Shown in pieces: positions 15,694 through 24,327 of a stretch of 28,088 nucleotides of DNA. This DNA is from CAVSWN01 sp046728115. Its GTDB lineage: Bacteria; Acidobacteriota; Vicinamibacteria; Vicinamibacterales; CAVVIG01. The stretch's first letter is position 1. Each line of letters begins with the position of its first letter. The notes under the pieces were generated by a model. The model was not told the origin of the DNA. It saw only the letters and a program-made list of their open reading frames with translations, and searched no databases. The translations under genes and the position numbers were made by a program. The DNA is taken from NCBI GenBank assembly GCA_046728115.1, contig JBKPDW010000220.1, positions 1-28,088 on the forward strand. The letters run 5' to 3'.

Positions 15694-18600
15694 CTAGAAC
15701 TTGTAGCGGAAGCTCAACTGCAGGATCCGCGAGAAGCCGCGGCTCGTCGTAATCAGCCCGAACGCGCTGCTGCTGAGGTCCGTGTTCGCGCCGCCGAACT
15801 TCGGCGTGTTCGTCAGGTTCAGGATCTCGAATCGAGCTTCGCCGGTCTGTCCTCGTCCGATATCGAACGCTTTCGTGAAGACCGCGTCGGTGTTCTGACG
15901 GAACTCATAGCGGTTGTTCCCGTCCGTGCGTGGGGCATTGCCGTAGGCGCCCAGTCCGGGATTCGCGTACCCTGCGGCGCTGATCCAGGCCGCCGACGGA
16001 TGGTCCGCCGACGCGATCCGATCCAGATCGCTACCAGTCGTCTGAACCGGCTGACCGGTGAGATTTGGCCGCTGCAGTCCGTTGAACAGTCCCAGGTTTG
16101 CCGCCGACAGGTTGGTCACGTACGCCGAGATCGGCGGGCCGCTCGCGAATTCGACCACCGCTGACGCCATCCAACCACCGAGGAACCAGTACGCGATTGA
16201 GCCTTTCGCCGGTCCGGGAATCCGGGCGATCGGCGCCAGGACGACCCGATGCGGGATGTCGATCGTGCTGACCGAGTACTCCGCGTCGAGGTCGTAATAA
16301 TTCTGGGGAACGCCACCAGTGCCGCCGCCGGCCGGCGCCGGCAGGCCGGAGCCAAATGTGCTGAACTGGCCCCACTGGTTGTCCATCATGCGGCTCCACG
16401 TGTAGTTGAACTGCCCACCCCACACGTGTGTCGTGCGCTTCTCCAGCTTGAAGATCAGAGCATGATACTGGCGCCGTCCGCCCTCGGTCGTCTGAAACTT
16501 CGTGATGTTGTTGAACTGCGGGAATGGCCGCAGCAGCTGGCCGGCCAGAATCGTGGGGCTCGCGCCAAGTTCTCCCGTTCCCGGCACACCGAAGAACGGA
16601 TTCGGCACCGAGCGACGCAGCGCCGCGGCATCCCACCGGCCATTCGCGTCCTTCGGCAGCGTCGTCGGATCGATCTGATTGATCTCGATGCCGGTGTTGG
16701 TGAATCCGCCGTAGCCGATGTCATGGCCCGTTGAGCCCATGTAGCCGATCGATACCGCCATTTCGCCGGGCAGTTCCCGCTGCACGTCGACGGCGTACTG
16801 GTGAACCCTCGGCGCGCCCTTGTTCTGATCGATGAAGTCGATGTTCCCGCCAACACCAGTCAGGAAGCCGAGCGCGCTCCCGGTGGGACGGATCAATCCG
16901 CCGGGGAACGGATTGTCCAACGTCACGATCGGGACGGCGCTTTCCGGCGCGGATTGAGCCATCGTGGTCGTGCGGACGAAGCCGATGGTGCCGTGGCTTT
17001 GTTGCGTGTACTGCCACGGCGCGAAGAACAGACCGTACCCGCCGCGGACGACGGTATTCGGGGTCAACGCCCACGTCGAGCCGAACCGCGGCGAAATCTT
17101 GACTCCGGGCGGATTGCCCTGGTAGTCGTTCGCGCCGTTCACGCCGGCGAACATGAGGCCGCCCTTGAGCGCCGGCCCCGTATAGCCATTCCTTCGGATC
17201 GCGGCATCGATCGCCTGCAGCTCGGGACTGGTCGCGTTCGGATCGAACCCGACCGTGATGTTGTTGTCGCGCTCGCGCAGGCCGCTCTCGTGCTCGAAGC
17301 GCAGGCCGTAGTTCAGGGTGACCTTCGGGTTCAATCGCCAGTCGTCCTGCACGTAAGCCCCGCCGTACTTGATCGAGTACACGCCGCCGCCCCGATTGAA
17401 ATCCACCGATCCGCTGGTCGGCGCGCCGAGGAGGAAGCTCGCGAAGTCGTATCCGCCGACGCGGCCGGGCCCCGCGGAGAACAGGTTCTGGAACGTGAAG
17501 CTTCCCGCCGTGTTGTTCAGCAGCGTCGTCGTCAACTGCATCTGCCGGTAGTCGCCGCCGACTTTGAGCGTGTGGGTGCCGATGAGTTTCGAGAGCGCCG
17601 CGTTGAGCGTGACCGGGCTCTTCCACTCGATCGGCGCGGTGTTCAGGTTCTGCCCCGCCGCCGAGAAGTTCTGAAAGCTCACCGACGGGAACAGATTCTT
17701 GGCGGTGGCATCGAGCGCATTCACGAATGACGAGTTGAAGCCGAGCGAGGAGATGCCGTCGGCAAAGCAGCCCTGCCCCACGGATCCGCCCCTGCAGTTG
17801 CGGCCGTCGGGAAACACGGTGAATCCGTAGCGGAAGCTCGCCACCATCGTGTCGCTCAGCACGTTGGTGTTATTCAACACGAAGACCTTGGGGTGGCGAA
17901 TCAGCCAGTTCGCCGCCTGCTCCATGAACGAGAGGTCGTCCGGTACTGCACCGCCGCCGTGCTCCTTCGTCTGGTTGTAGATGAACAGTCCGCTCAGCGA
18001 TGAGCGGTTCGTGAACTTGTGCTCGCCCTTGATCGTGAACATGTCGGCGAAGTCCGGCAGATTGATCGTCTTGTTCACGTTCGCCAGGCTGTCCTCGTTG
18101 GCGCCGAGCGGCGCCGGCCAGTAGCCGGCCATCTTGAACGCCACCGGATTCGCCGCAGGGTGATTCTGGGGAATGACGGCGTTGAGGAACTCTCCGCCCG
18201 TGGCGAGCGAGCCGGTGCCGGTCGCCGGACACTTCGCGTTCGCGACGCCGTCGCGGCAGTAGGGATTGAAAATGCGAACCGGCGCCCCGTTCAGCGTGGT
18301 GGTCGAGAAGTCGCCGCTGCGCTGCCGCGCGCTCGGCCAGGTGCGGCTCAACCCCTGAATGACCTGGTCGCGATACCCTTCACTGGCCGCCCAGAAGAAC
18401 GTCCGGTTCCTGACGATTGGACCGCCGACGCCGCCGCCATAGAGGTGGTAGAACGAATCGGCCAGCCCGCTGGTCTGCTTCGTATCGCCGCGCTTCTTCG
18501 CGAAGTATTCGAGCTCGGAGCCCCACGTCGGCCGGTACTGATAGAACGCGGTGCCGTGGAACGCGTTGGCGCCCGACTTGGCGGTCGTATTGAAGACGCC

Positions 18601-19308
18601 GCCGCCGGTCCGTCCCATCTCGGCGTCGAACGTGTGGACCTGAACTTTCACGTCTTCGATCGCCTCGATCGTCGGGTTCAGGACGGGGAACCCGCGCATG
18701 TCGCTGATCGGCACGCCGTCGAGCGTGTAGTTGTTGGCCTGGACCCCGCCGCCCCCGAGCGTGAGTTGCGAGGCCACCATCTGATCCTGCTGGCGGTTGA
18801 ACCGCGGCTCTCCGACATGCAGGACGGTCGGCACGGTGACCCCGATCATGAAGGCGTTTCGGCCGGGCGACGGCAGATCCTCTAGGGCCTGGCGATTGAG
18901 TACACCACCCTGCGACGCGTTCGATGTCTCGACGAGCGGAGAGTCCGCGGTGACGGTGATCGATTCCTCGACGGTGCCGACCTCGAGCGTCAGGTCGAGG
19001 GTGACGAACTGCTGCGTCGAGATCCGGACGCCGCGCCGCTCATACGTCCTGTACCCGGGAAGCGCCACGCGGATCGTGTACGTCGCCGGCGCGAGCGCCG
19101 GGAAGTTGTATTCGCCGACGGCGTTGGACACCGTCTCGCGCCGCACGGTCGTCGCCTCGTTCGTGACAGTGACCGCGGCGCCGGGAATGACGCCATTGGC
19201 GTCGCTCACGGTGCCGCGGATGCCGCCGGTGAACTGCTGGCTGAGGCCATCTGTAGCCGCGCCGAGCAACAGCCCGGCCGCGAGGAAGAAAGAGGTAGCC
19301 TTCGACAA
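15694..19308 (-). CDS. TonB-dependent receptor, Oar-like, with carboxypeptidase-regulatory-like domain (second copy)
   Basis: A receptor of about 1204 residues. I place the start at the TTG at 19308, giving a compact Sec signal peptide with a lysine at residue 3, a FFLAAGLLLGAA core and cleavage near GLSQ. The frame is open further upstream to a TTG at 19383, but that stretch contains a good promoter. The regulatory-like domain is at about 28-112 (GTVSDANGVIPGAAVTV), then the plug (ESITVTADSPLVETSNAS, YTLDGVPISDMRG), and the barrel ends LSFRYKF. Large extracellular loops include several cysteines at about 365-390 and 535-545. It shares its architecture with the receptor at 5661-9146. It heads the oxidase and GH127 genes, which follow with short gaps. 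Confidence 0.94.
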   Translation of the reverse strand: MSKATSFFLAAGLLLGAATDGLSQQFTGGIRGTVSDANGVIPGAAVTVTNEATTVRRETVSNAVGEYNFPALAPATYTIRVALPGYRTYERRGVRISTQQFVTLDLTLEVGTVEESITVTADSPLVETSNASQGGVLNRQALEDLPSPGRNAFMIGVTVPTVLHVGEPRFNRQQDQMVASQLTLGGGGVQANNYTLDGVPISDMRGFPVLNPTIEAIEDVKVQVHTFDAEMGRTGGGVFNTTAKSGANAFHGTAFYQYRPTWGSELEYFAKKRGDTKQTSGLADSFYHLYGGGVGGPIVRNRTFFWAASEGYRDQVIQGLSRTWPSARQRSGDFSTTTLNGAPVRIFNPYCRDGVANAKCPATGTGSLATGGEFLNAVIPQNHPAANPVAFKMAGYWPAPLGANEDSLANVNKTINLPDFADMFTIKGEHKFTNRSSLSGLFIYNQTKEHGGGAVPDDLSFMEQAANWLIRHPKVFVLNNTNVLSDTMVASFRYGFTVFPDGRNCRGGSVGQGCFADGISSLGFNSSFVNALDATAKNLFPSVSFQNFSAAGQNLNTAPIEWKSPVTLNAALSKLIGTHTLKVGGDYRQMQLTTTLLNNTAGSFTFQNLFSAGPGRVGGYDFASFLLGAPTSGSVDFNRGGGVYSIKYGGAYVQDDWRLNPKVTLNYGLRFEHESGLRERDNNITVGFDPNATSPELQAIDAAIRRNGYTGPALKGGLMFAGVNGANDYQGNPPGVKISPRFGSTWALTPNTVVRGGYGLFFAPWQYTQQSHGTIGFVRTTTMAQSAPESAVPIVTLDNPFPGGLIRPTGSALGFLTGVGGNIDFIDQNKGAPRVHQYAVDVQRELPGEMAVSIGYMGSTGHDIGYGGFTNTGIEINQIDPTTLPKDANGRWDAAALRRSVPNPFFGVPGTGELGASPTILAGQLLRPFPQFNNITKFQTTEGGRRQYHALIFKLEKRTTHVWGGQFNYTWSRMMDNQWGQFSTFGSGLPAPAGGGTGGVPQNYYDLDAEYSVSTIDIPHRVVLAPIARIPGPAKGSIAYWFLGGWMASAVVEFASGPPISAYVTNLSAANLGLFNGLQRPNLTGQPVQTTGSDLDRIASADHPSAAWISAAGYANPGLGAYGNAPRTDGNNRYEFRQNTDAVFTKAFDIGRGQTGEARFEILNLTNTPKFGGANTDLSSSAFGLITTSRGFSRILQLSFRYKF

Positions 19309-19355
19309 TTTTTTCCCATCCTGTCGTTTTTCGGCCAGTTCCGGAAAACGTCGGA

Positions 19356-19383
19356 AGTGTAGCGCCAAAGAGACACGTGTCAA
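19356..19383 (-). promoter_or_regulatory. Sigma-70-like promoter for the receptor-oxidase-GH127 group
   Basis: On the minus strand a perfect TTGACA (19383-19378) is followed after 16 bases by TACACT (19361-19356). Transcription starting about seven bases further would give a leader of roughly 40 bases before the TTG at 19308. It lies just beyond the end of the copper monooxygenase-like gene and suggests the long minus-strand series is at least two transcription units. Confidence 0.6.
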
Positions 19384-19384
19384 C

Positions 19385-19422
19385 CTTATTTCTCGGCCTT
19401 ATTTCTCGGGCTTATTTCTCGG
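19385..19422 (-). repeat. Three tandem copies of a 12-mer at a 13-base period over a stop codon
   Basis: On the minus strand CCGAGAAATAAG occurs three times, at 19422-19411, 19409-19398 and 19396-19385, each separated by one base. The first copy supplies the last codons and the TAA stop of the copper monooxygenase-like gene. Because the period is 13, the repeated TAA falls in all three reading frames. The array ends one base before the TTGACA of the downstream promoter. Confidence 0.9.
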
Positions 19423-21349
19423 CTACGGAGACGTTCAAGACGCCGATGTTCGGACCGGTCGGATCGACGACAACTCGATAGGCGCCGGTGATCGGCAGCA
19501 TCGCGTCCGGAAGCGCGAAGCTCAACGCTGAAGAGGTCATCGACGCGAGCTTCGTCTGGCCGTCCTCGGTGAGCACTTCGATCGTGACCCCTTTCGACGT
19601 GTTTCCGGAAACGTGAACGCGGATGCGCTGTCCCTGTCTTCCGGTGAACGTCACGGCGCCGTTCTGCCCCGGCTGCTGAATCACCACCTGCACCGCCGTA
19701 CCGCCGATCGCCGCCGTGCGCGTCACGTCGGGCGGCACGTCGAAGAGCGTCACGGTGACGTTGCCGATGTCAGAACCAGTCCGCTCGGTTTGAATCGTCT
19801 GCCCGCGCGCAAACGTCCACGGCTCGATGAAGGTCGGCGATGCGCCGATCGTCGCCGACGCCAGCACTGTCCCATCGGCGTCGCGCACGTAGACCTTTCC
19901 CGGCGGTCCCGCGCCGATGCCGAGGCTGACGCGATCGTGAGTCGGCGTCTCGAGCGTGTAGACGCGGCCGCGGTTGATCACGTCCTTGTCCACGGAGAGC
20001 TCCATCCAGCCATTGAACATCTCGTCCCAGCTTTGTTCCGACCACGACACCGCGGCTGACGGACGCGGATTGTTCTTGTTGTCGCTCGAATTGTCGTAGT
20101 GGCCGATCGCTTTGATCGTGCTTCCCGCCGGCAGGTGCACCGGCTCGACGAGCTGGTACTGCAACTGCCACTGGAAGTCGTACTTCGGCACGTGCAGCAG
20201 GACTTCCTCGCGGCCGTCGGGATACGTGGCGATGAACGTCATGTCCTTCCCGCGCAGGTGCATGTGTGGCCACAGCGCGTACACGGTCACGTCGTCCAGA
20301 ATCGGCGTGATGGCCGTGATGCGCCAATCGTCGCTGTACGGCGGAATCGCCGGAAACTCCGTAGCGGCGCTCTCGGCCACAAACTCCTTGCCTTCGATGA
20401 TGTGCGCTTCGCCGATGCGCTTGGTGATCACTTCGTGCGTCGGCGGCGCCTGTGCGAACCACAGACCGAGGCGGTGTCGGTCGGTGGTAGGTCTGCCGGT
20501 CGGCGTGTAGTGCACGCTCCACGCGAGCGCGTTTTGTGCGCTGATGCGCTTCACCGCGCCGGGCGGAAACTGGTGAAAGCCGCCGCCTGGGACGTAGAAG
20601 AGCAGACGGTAGTCGTCGGTCGTGCGAAACGCCTCAGCATGCAGCGCCGCGCGCCGCGACGCGGCTAGGTCCGCGGTCAGCTCGTTGTAGGAGGTGCCGT
20701 CCGGATAGAGCGGCACGAAGTCCACTGCCGGTCCGCCGGGCCAGGCGGCGCCTCGTCCGAGCGTCGTGCCCGCGGGCAGCGTGCGCGCCGTCACGTCGGA
20801 GTGATGAACCGCATCGACGGCACCGGGACGGAGCTCCACGGCTTCGATGAACTTGTCGTCCTTGAAGGGATTCGGCGACCACAGCGTGAAGACGGGCAGC
20901 GCGCCGTTGGCGGGGACGTCGAACGGCGCCGGCATCTCGACGATGGCATCCGGTGGACGGTTCTTGAAGGTGCGCCACCCGTCGATGAACGACGGTGGTG
21001 CAGGCGGATCGCCTGAGCCGCGCGGCGCTCCGCCGTCGATCCAGGCGACGATCGTCTGAATCTCCGCGTCGGTGAGGCGTGGATCGTTCACGAACGCGCG
21101 CCCGAACCTCGGATCGGCGAACCACGGCGGCATCACGCGAGCAGCGACGCGTGTGCGGATGGCGCGTGCCCACGGCCGCGTGTCCTCGTAGGTCACGAGC
21201 GACATCGGCGCGACTTCCCCCGGACGATGACAGCTGACGCACTTGTCGTAGAGGATATGCGCGACGTTCTGGTTGAACGTCGGCGGCGACTGCGCGTAGC
21301 CGTCCGCGGTGACGGCGAGGAGGATCAGCGTCAGCGCGGCCCCGCACAT
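19412..21349 (-). CDS. Secreted cytochrome c/copper type II monooxygenase-like protein with PPC-like C-terminus
   Basis: A 645-residue protein with a signal peptide (1-20, ending DGYAQ). A c-type heme site CVSCH (C37, C40, H41) is followed by VAPMSLVTYEDTRPWARAI, a block common in acidobacterial and planctomycete proteins annotated as copper type II ascorbate-dependent monooxygenase domains. Candidate copper ligands are VHH at 181-183, H280 in SVHYTPTG and PHMHLRGKDM with H362 and H364. Residues about 555-645 resemble a bacterial pre-peptidase C-terminal (PPC) domain (FTGRQGQRIRVHVSGNT, then VVVDPTGP near the end). It probably hydroxylates or otherwise oxidises a substrate in the periplasm or at the surface, fed by the adjacent cytochrome c. 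The ATG at 21349 lies 10 bases after the cytochrome stop. The substrate is unknown. Confidence 0.85.
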   Translation of the reverse strand: MCGAALTLILLAVTADGYAQSPPTFNQNVAHILYDKCVSCHRPGEVAPMSLVTYEDTRPWARAIRTRVAARVMPPWFADPRFGRAFVNDPRLTDAEIQTIVAWIDGGAPRGSGDPPAPPSFIDGWRTFKNRPPDAIVEMPAPFDVPANGALPVFTLWSPNPFKDDKFIEAVELRPGAVDAVHHSDVTARTLPAGTTLGRGAAWPGGPAVDFVPLYPDGTSYNELTADLAASRRAALHAEAFRTTDDYRLLFYVPGGGFHQFPPGAVKRISAQNALAWSVHYTPTGRPTTDRHRLGLWFAQAPPTHEVITKRIGEAHIIEGKEFVAESAATEFPAIPPYSDDWRITAITPILDDVTVYALWPHMHLRGKDMTFIATYPDGREEVLLHVPKYDFQWQLQYQLVEPVHLPAGSTIKAIGHYDNSSDNKNNPRPSAAVSWSEQSWDEMFNGWMELSVDKDVINRGRVYTLETPTHDRVSLGIGAGPPGKVYVRDADGTVLASATIGASPTFIEPWTFARGQTIQTERTGSDIGNVTVTLFDVPPDVTRTAAIGGTAVQVVIQQPGQNGAVTFTGRQGQRIRVHVSGNTSKGVTIEVLTEDGQTKLASMTSSALSFALPDAMLPITGAYRVVVDPTGPNIGVLNVSVAEK

Positions 21350-21359
21350 GACGCCGATT

Positions 21360-21782
21360 CTACTTGCCCGCGGTGATGCGAATACGTTTCAGCTGATCGA
21401 AGTCGGAGGGCAGTTCCGTCGAGCCGGACGGAAACCCGGCGACGCTCAGGATGTGCGCGACGACGTCACTCGTCTGCTGCGGCGAGAGCTTCCCCGGCTG
21501 CTCTGGCGGCGCCGGCATCGTCTGGCGGATCTTGTCGAAGAGATCGGCGACGGTCTTGTTGTTCCAGTTGTCGTTGAACTCTGTGCCGGTGAGGGGAGGC
21601 GATCCTTCGCCGCCCTTCAGCCGCTCGCCGTGGCAGGTGGAGCATTCGCGCGTGTAGATCGCCTCGCCGCGCTTCTGCTGCGCGTCGGTGAACACGCCGT
21701 CCGAGACGGTGCGCGACGATTGCGCGCTCAGCGCGGCGACCGCGAGAAAAGTGGCTGCGAAAACGACGATCGTCTGCTTCAT
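21360..21782 (-). CDS. Periplasmic mono-heme cytochrome c
   Basis: A 140-residue protein with a signal peptide (about 1-21, ALSAQ). The heme-attachment site CSTCH is at 47-51 (C47, C50, H51), and TMPAPPEQPG supplies the likely distal ligand M89, followed by the C-terminal helix LSPQQTSDVVAHILSVAGFP. This is the class I cytochrome c pattern seen in small cytochromes that accept electrons from periplasmic dehydrogenases. GAGGTCGGTTGA precedes the ATG. It is directly upstream of the copper monooxygenase-like gene and may be its electron partner or take electrons from the exported FMN oxidases; both roles are inference. Confidence 0.92.
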   Translation of the reverse strand: MKQTIVVFAATFLAVAALSAQSSRTVSDGVFTDAQQKRGEAIYTRECSTCHGERLKGGEGSPPLTGTEFNDNWNNKTVADLFDKIRQTMPAPPEQPGKLSPQQTSDVVAHILSVAGFPSGSTELPSDFDQLKRIRITAGK

Positions 21783-21919
21783 TCAACCGACCTCAAACCT
21801 GTCGCGGGCACGTAGGCCCTCCACCGCGGCGGACGCTGGCGACACAGAGAAAGGAGGCACATCTTGATCGGTTTCGACCTTCTTCCTCCGCGTCCACCGT
21901 GGTGGCGAGGTGACGACCG

Positions 21920-22297
21920 TCACTGGCACGACCCGAGATCCACGACCGACGTGAGATTGATGCGCGGCGGCGAGGCGTCGATCAGCAGACCTTTCACCCC
22001 GACCTTGTGTCCGCTGACGAGCATGCCCGTGGCGTTGACACGCGGCGGCGTCAGGATCTTCGCGCGATCCCCAATCGAGCGCGACGTTTCAGCGTCGACG
22101 AAATCGGCGACGCCGATCAGTTGATAGATGTCGCGTCCGAGAGGCTGCCTGGCGAGTTGATCCTTGTCAGCCGTCGTGATCCCGGCGCGCGTCGACTCGG
22201 CGCGTGCGCCGGCGCGCGTGAGATCCCAGATGTGCGGGGCGGACGTCTTCGACGCGCATCCCACAACCATCACGATCGCGGCGCACACGATCAACAT
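21920..22297 (-). CDS. Small predicted lipoprotein of unknown function
   Basis: A 125-residue protein whose N-terminus MLIVCAAIVMVVGCAS is a lipoprotein signal with the lipobox VVGC, so C14 would be lipidated. The mature part is soluble and polar, with RQPLGRDIYQLIGVADF in the middle and the ending VVDLGSCQ. I do not recognise a family. Its ATG lies four bases after the flavin reductase stop codon (TGA GCGC ATG), which supports translation as part of the same operon. It is followed by a 137-base gap before the cytochrome c gene in which I see no gene. Confidence 0.6.
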   Translation of the reverse strand: MLIVCAAIVMVVGCASKTSAPHIWDLTRAGARAESTRAGITTADKDQLARQPLGRDIYQLIGVADFVDAETSRSIGDRAKILTPPRVNATGMLVSGHKVGVKGLLIDASPPRINLTSVVDLGSCQ

Positions 22298-22301
22298 GCG
22301 C

Positions 22302-22853
22302 TCATCCCCAGTAGCTGACGAAGTCGGAAAGCGATCCGTCGAGCGCCGGCTTCACGCCTGACTGATCGCGCGTGAACGTGCCGTAGCTGCCCTGATAGAA
22401 CGCGAGCGGCGAGGGTGCGGCGATGGTCTCGAAGCGCAGCACCTCGCCCACGAGGATGACGTGATCGCCGCCGGGATAGATGCTGCGGCGCGCGCACTCG
22501 AGGACGGTGATGGCATCAGCCAGCAGCGCGCAGCCGTGCTTACCGCACCGGTATTTGACCCCTTCCAACGTGTTAACCGACGGCTTGGCGAACCGGTTCG
22601 ACAGCGCCTGTTGTCCGGTCGCAAGCACGTTGACGGTGAAATGCGACGCCTGCTCGAACGCCGCCAGCAGACTGGACCGCGTGGAGAGGCAGAACAGCAC
22701 GAGCGGCGGATCGAGCGACACCGACGTGAACGAGTTGACCGTCACACCGGTGTGATTTCCCTCCGGCGTGCACGTCGTGATGATCGTGACGCCGGTCGTG
22801 TAGTGTCCCAGCGCGTAACGCAGCGCGCGAACATCCAGCCCAGCGTCCTGCAT
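22302..22853 (-). CDS. Flavin reductase (HpaC/ActVB-like), partner of the adjacent monooxygenase
   Basis: A 183-residue FMN-binding flavin reductase domain protein that should reduce free FAD or FMN with NAD(P)H and supply it to the oxygenase component. Family marks are YTTGVTIITT at 18-27, TGVTVNSFTSVSLDPPLV at 35-52 and the GDH at 129-131 followed by VILVGEV. The ATG at 22853 lies one base after the monooxygenase stop (TAG C ATG), so the frame extension further upstream is ignored and coupling is likely. The pairing with an HpaB-type gene makes the two-component system assignment strong. Confidence 0.93.
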   Translation of the reverse strand: MQDAGLDVRALRYALGHYTTGVTIITTCTPEGNHTGVTVNSFTSVSLDPPLVLFCLSTRSSLLAAFEQASHFTVNVLATGQQALSNRFAKPSVNTLEGVKYRCGKHGCALLADAITVLECARRSIYPGGDHVILVGEVLRFETIAAPSPLAFYQGSYGTFTRDQSGVKPALDGSLSDFVSYWG

Positions 22854-22854
22854 G

Positions 22855-24327
22855 CTACGTGACCTTCTGTGTTTCCGCCTGCGGCAGCTCGTAGCGCGAC
22901 ATGAGGCCGTCCACCAGACCGACCGCCCGCGCCCAGTCGCACGTGCGGAACGCATGTCCGCGCGTCACCATGTTCGCGCCCGCGTAGAACATCTCGTACT
23001 GCAGATGGCGCGAGCCGAACTCCGAGCCGACCGCGTCCCACGCCAGCTTGAACAGCTTGACCCGTCCGACTGAATCGGTGGCCGGCGAGCGCTGCGTCAG
23101 GCCGATGTAGCGCGCGATTTCCGGGTTCGTGAAGTCGTCGATCGACGAGGGCAGCATGATCATGCCGCCTCCTGACAGTTCCCGCAGCGTCGTGACGAAC
23201 TTCGGATAGAGCTGCTGCGTCAGCACCATCGCCGAGTAGAGCAGCGCCTTGTTCGGCACGAAGTACTTGCCGTAGTGATAACCGCTGGCCTCCATGGCGA
23301 CGACCATGCCTTCGACCATCACGGTCTCGGCGGCGAGCTGTCCGAGCGTCTCGCGCACCTGCGGGAAGTTGCCGATCCCGTTGGTGTCGACGATCTTCTT
23401 CGCGAGGCCGAGCAGAAAGCGCAGCTTCACCATCAGGCGGATCTGGCACTGATAGTTCTGATAGACGTGGGTCGGGATCGCGTGCCACTGGGCCTGCGCG
23501 AGCTCCACGTCGTTGTAGACGAACACCCGCTCCCACGGCACTTTGACTTCGTCGAAATAGAGGACCGCATCGTTTTCGTCGAACGACGAGGTCAGCGGGC
23601 TGTCGAACTGCGAGACGGCATGTTCCTCGAACGACTTGCGCGACAGAATCTTGAGGCCCTTCGCATTGAGCGGCACCATCGCCGTGAAGCTGTATCTCTC
23701 TTCGCCGGGTTTGAGCGGCTGGATGGCGCCGACGAACACCTCGTTGGCCAGCGGACAGCTCGTGCCGAGCATCTTCGCGCCGCGGATCGTGATGCCTTCG
23801 CGGTCCTCGTCGCAGACGCCGGCGACGACGAACTCGTCGGACTGCTGACCCGCGTCCTTGCCGCGGTCCGCCTGCGGGCTGATGATGACGTAGGTCAGAT
23901 ACAGATCCCGGTCGCGTGCGTACTCGAAGTATTCGCGCACCGCGGAGGCACGCTGGGCACCGCTGCGCTCGAAGAGATCGAGGCCCATGTACATGCCCGA
24001 GACGCACGAGGCCACGTGATCCGGCGACCGTCCGAGCATCCCGCACGTGAGCTCAGCCCATGATTCAAGGGCACGGCGGCGTTCGACCAGCTCGGCGAGC
24101 GAGGTCGGCAGCTGCCACATCCGGCTGACGCGCTCGCCGGAGGTAGGCGATACGAACGTCATCTTCTCGACGTTCTGCGGCTGGGCCTGGTAGTCGAAGA
24201 GACTGGCCGCCGTGGCGACGGCGTTGCGGAAGGCCGGATGCTCCGTATGATCGGCGACCTGGCGCCCGTCGATGAAGATCTGGCGGCCGTCGCGCAAACT
24301 CTCGATGTGCTTGCTGCCGTCCTTCAC
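22855..24327 (-). CDS. HpaB-family FADH2-dependent monooxygenase, oxygenase component
   Basis: A 490-residue member of the 4-hydroxyphenylacetate 3-monooxygenase family. I choose the GTG at 24327, preceded by TCAGGAGCGTCAGAC; an in-frame ATG at 24375 lacks a ribosome-binding site. Seen: LGRSPDHVAS at 99-107, LYLTYVIISPQADRGK at 142-157, ITIRGAKMLGTSCPLANEV, VPWERVFVYND and the helical C-terminal half. These enzymes hydroxylate phenolic or related substrates using reduced FAD from a separate reductase, here the next gene. In characterised 4-HPA hydroxylases the substrate-side residues are R, Y (four residues on) and a later H; here they read R100, H104 and Y146, so the substrate may not be 4-hydroxyphenylacetate. 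It is the first gene of the minus-strand series and divergent from the regulator. Confidence 0.92.
   Translation of the reverse strand: MKDGSKHIESLRDGRQIFIDGRQVADHTEHPAFRNAVATAASLFDYQAQPQNVEKMTFVSPTSGERVSRMWQLPTSLAELVERRRALESWAELTCGMLGRSPDHVASCVSGMYMGLDLFERSGAQRASAVREYFEYARDRDLYLTYVIISPQADRGKDAGQQSDEFVVAGVCDEDREGITIRGAKMLGTSCPLANEVFVGAIQPLKPGEERYSFTAMVPLNAKGLKILSRKSFEEHAVSQFDSPLTSSFDENDAVLYFDEVKVPWERVFVYNDVELAQAQWHAIPTHVYQNYQCQIRLMVKLRFLLGLAKKIVDTNGIGNFPQVRETLGQLAAETVMVEGMVVAMEASGYHYGKYFVPNKALLYSAMVLTQQLYPKFVTTLRELSGGGMIMLPSSIDDFTNPEIARYIGLTQRSPATDSVGRVKLFKLAWDAVGSEFGSRHLQYEMFYAGANMVTRGHAFRTCDWARAVGLVDGLMSRYELPQAETQKVT

Noticed and set aside
14683..16164. Plus-strand open frame of 493 codons across copy A of the hydroxy-acid oxidase and the receptor end
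   Set aside because: It spans the junction of two real minus-strand genes and has a composition typical of an antisense shadow.
21895..21906. Short palindrome CCACCGTGGTGG upstream of the cytochrome c gene
   Set aside because: The two-base loop is too small for a terminator hairpin, there is no T-run, and it is too short to claim as a protein-binding site.
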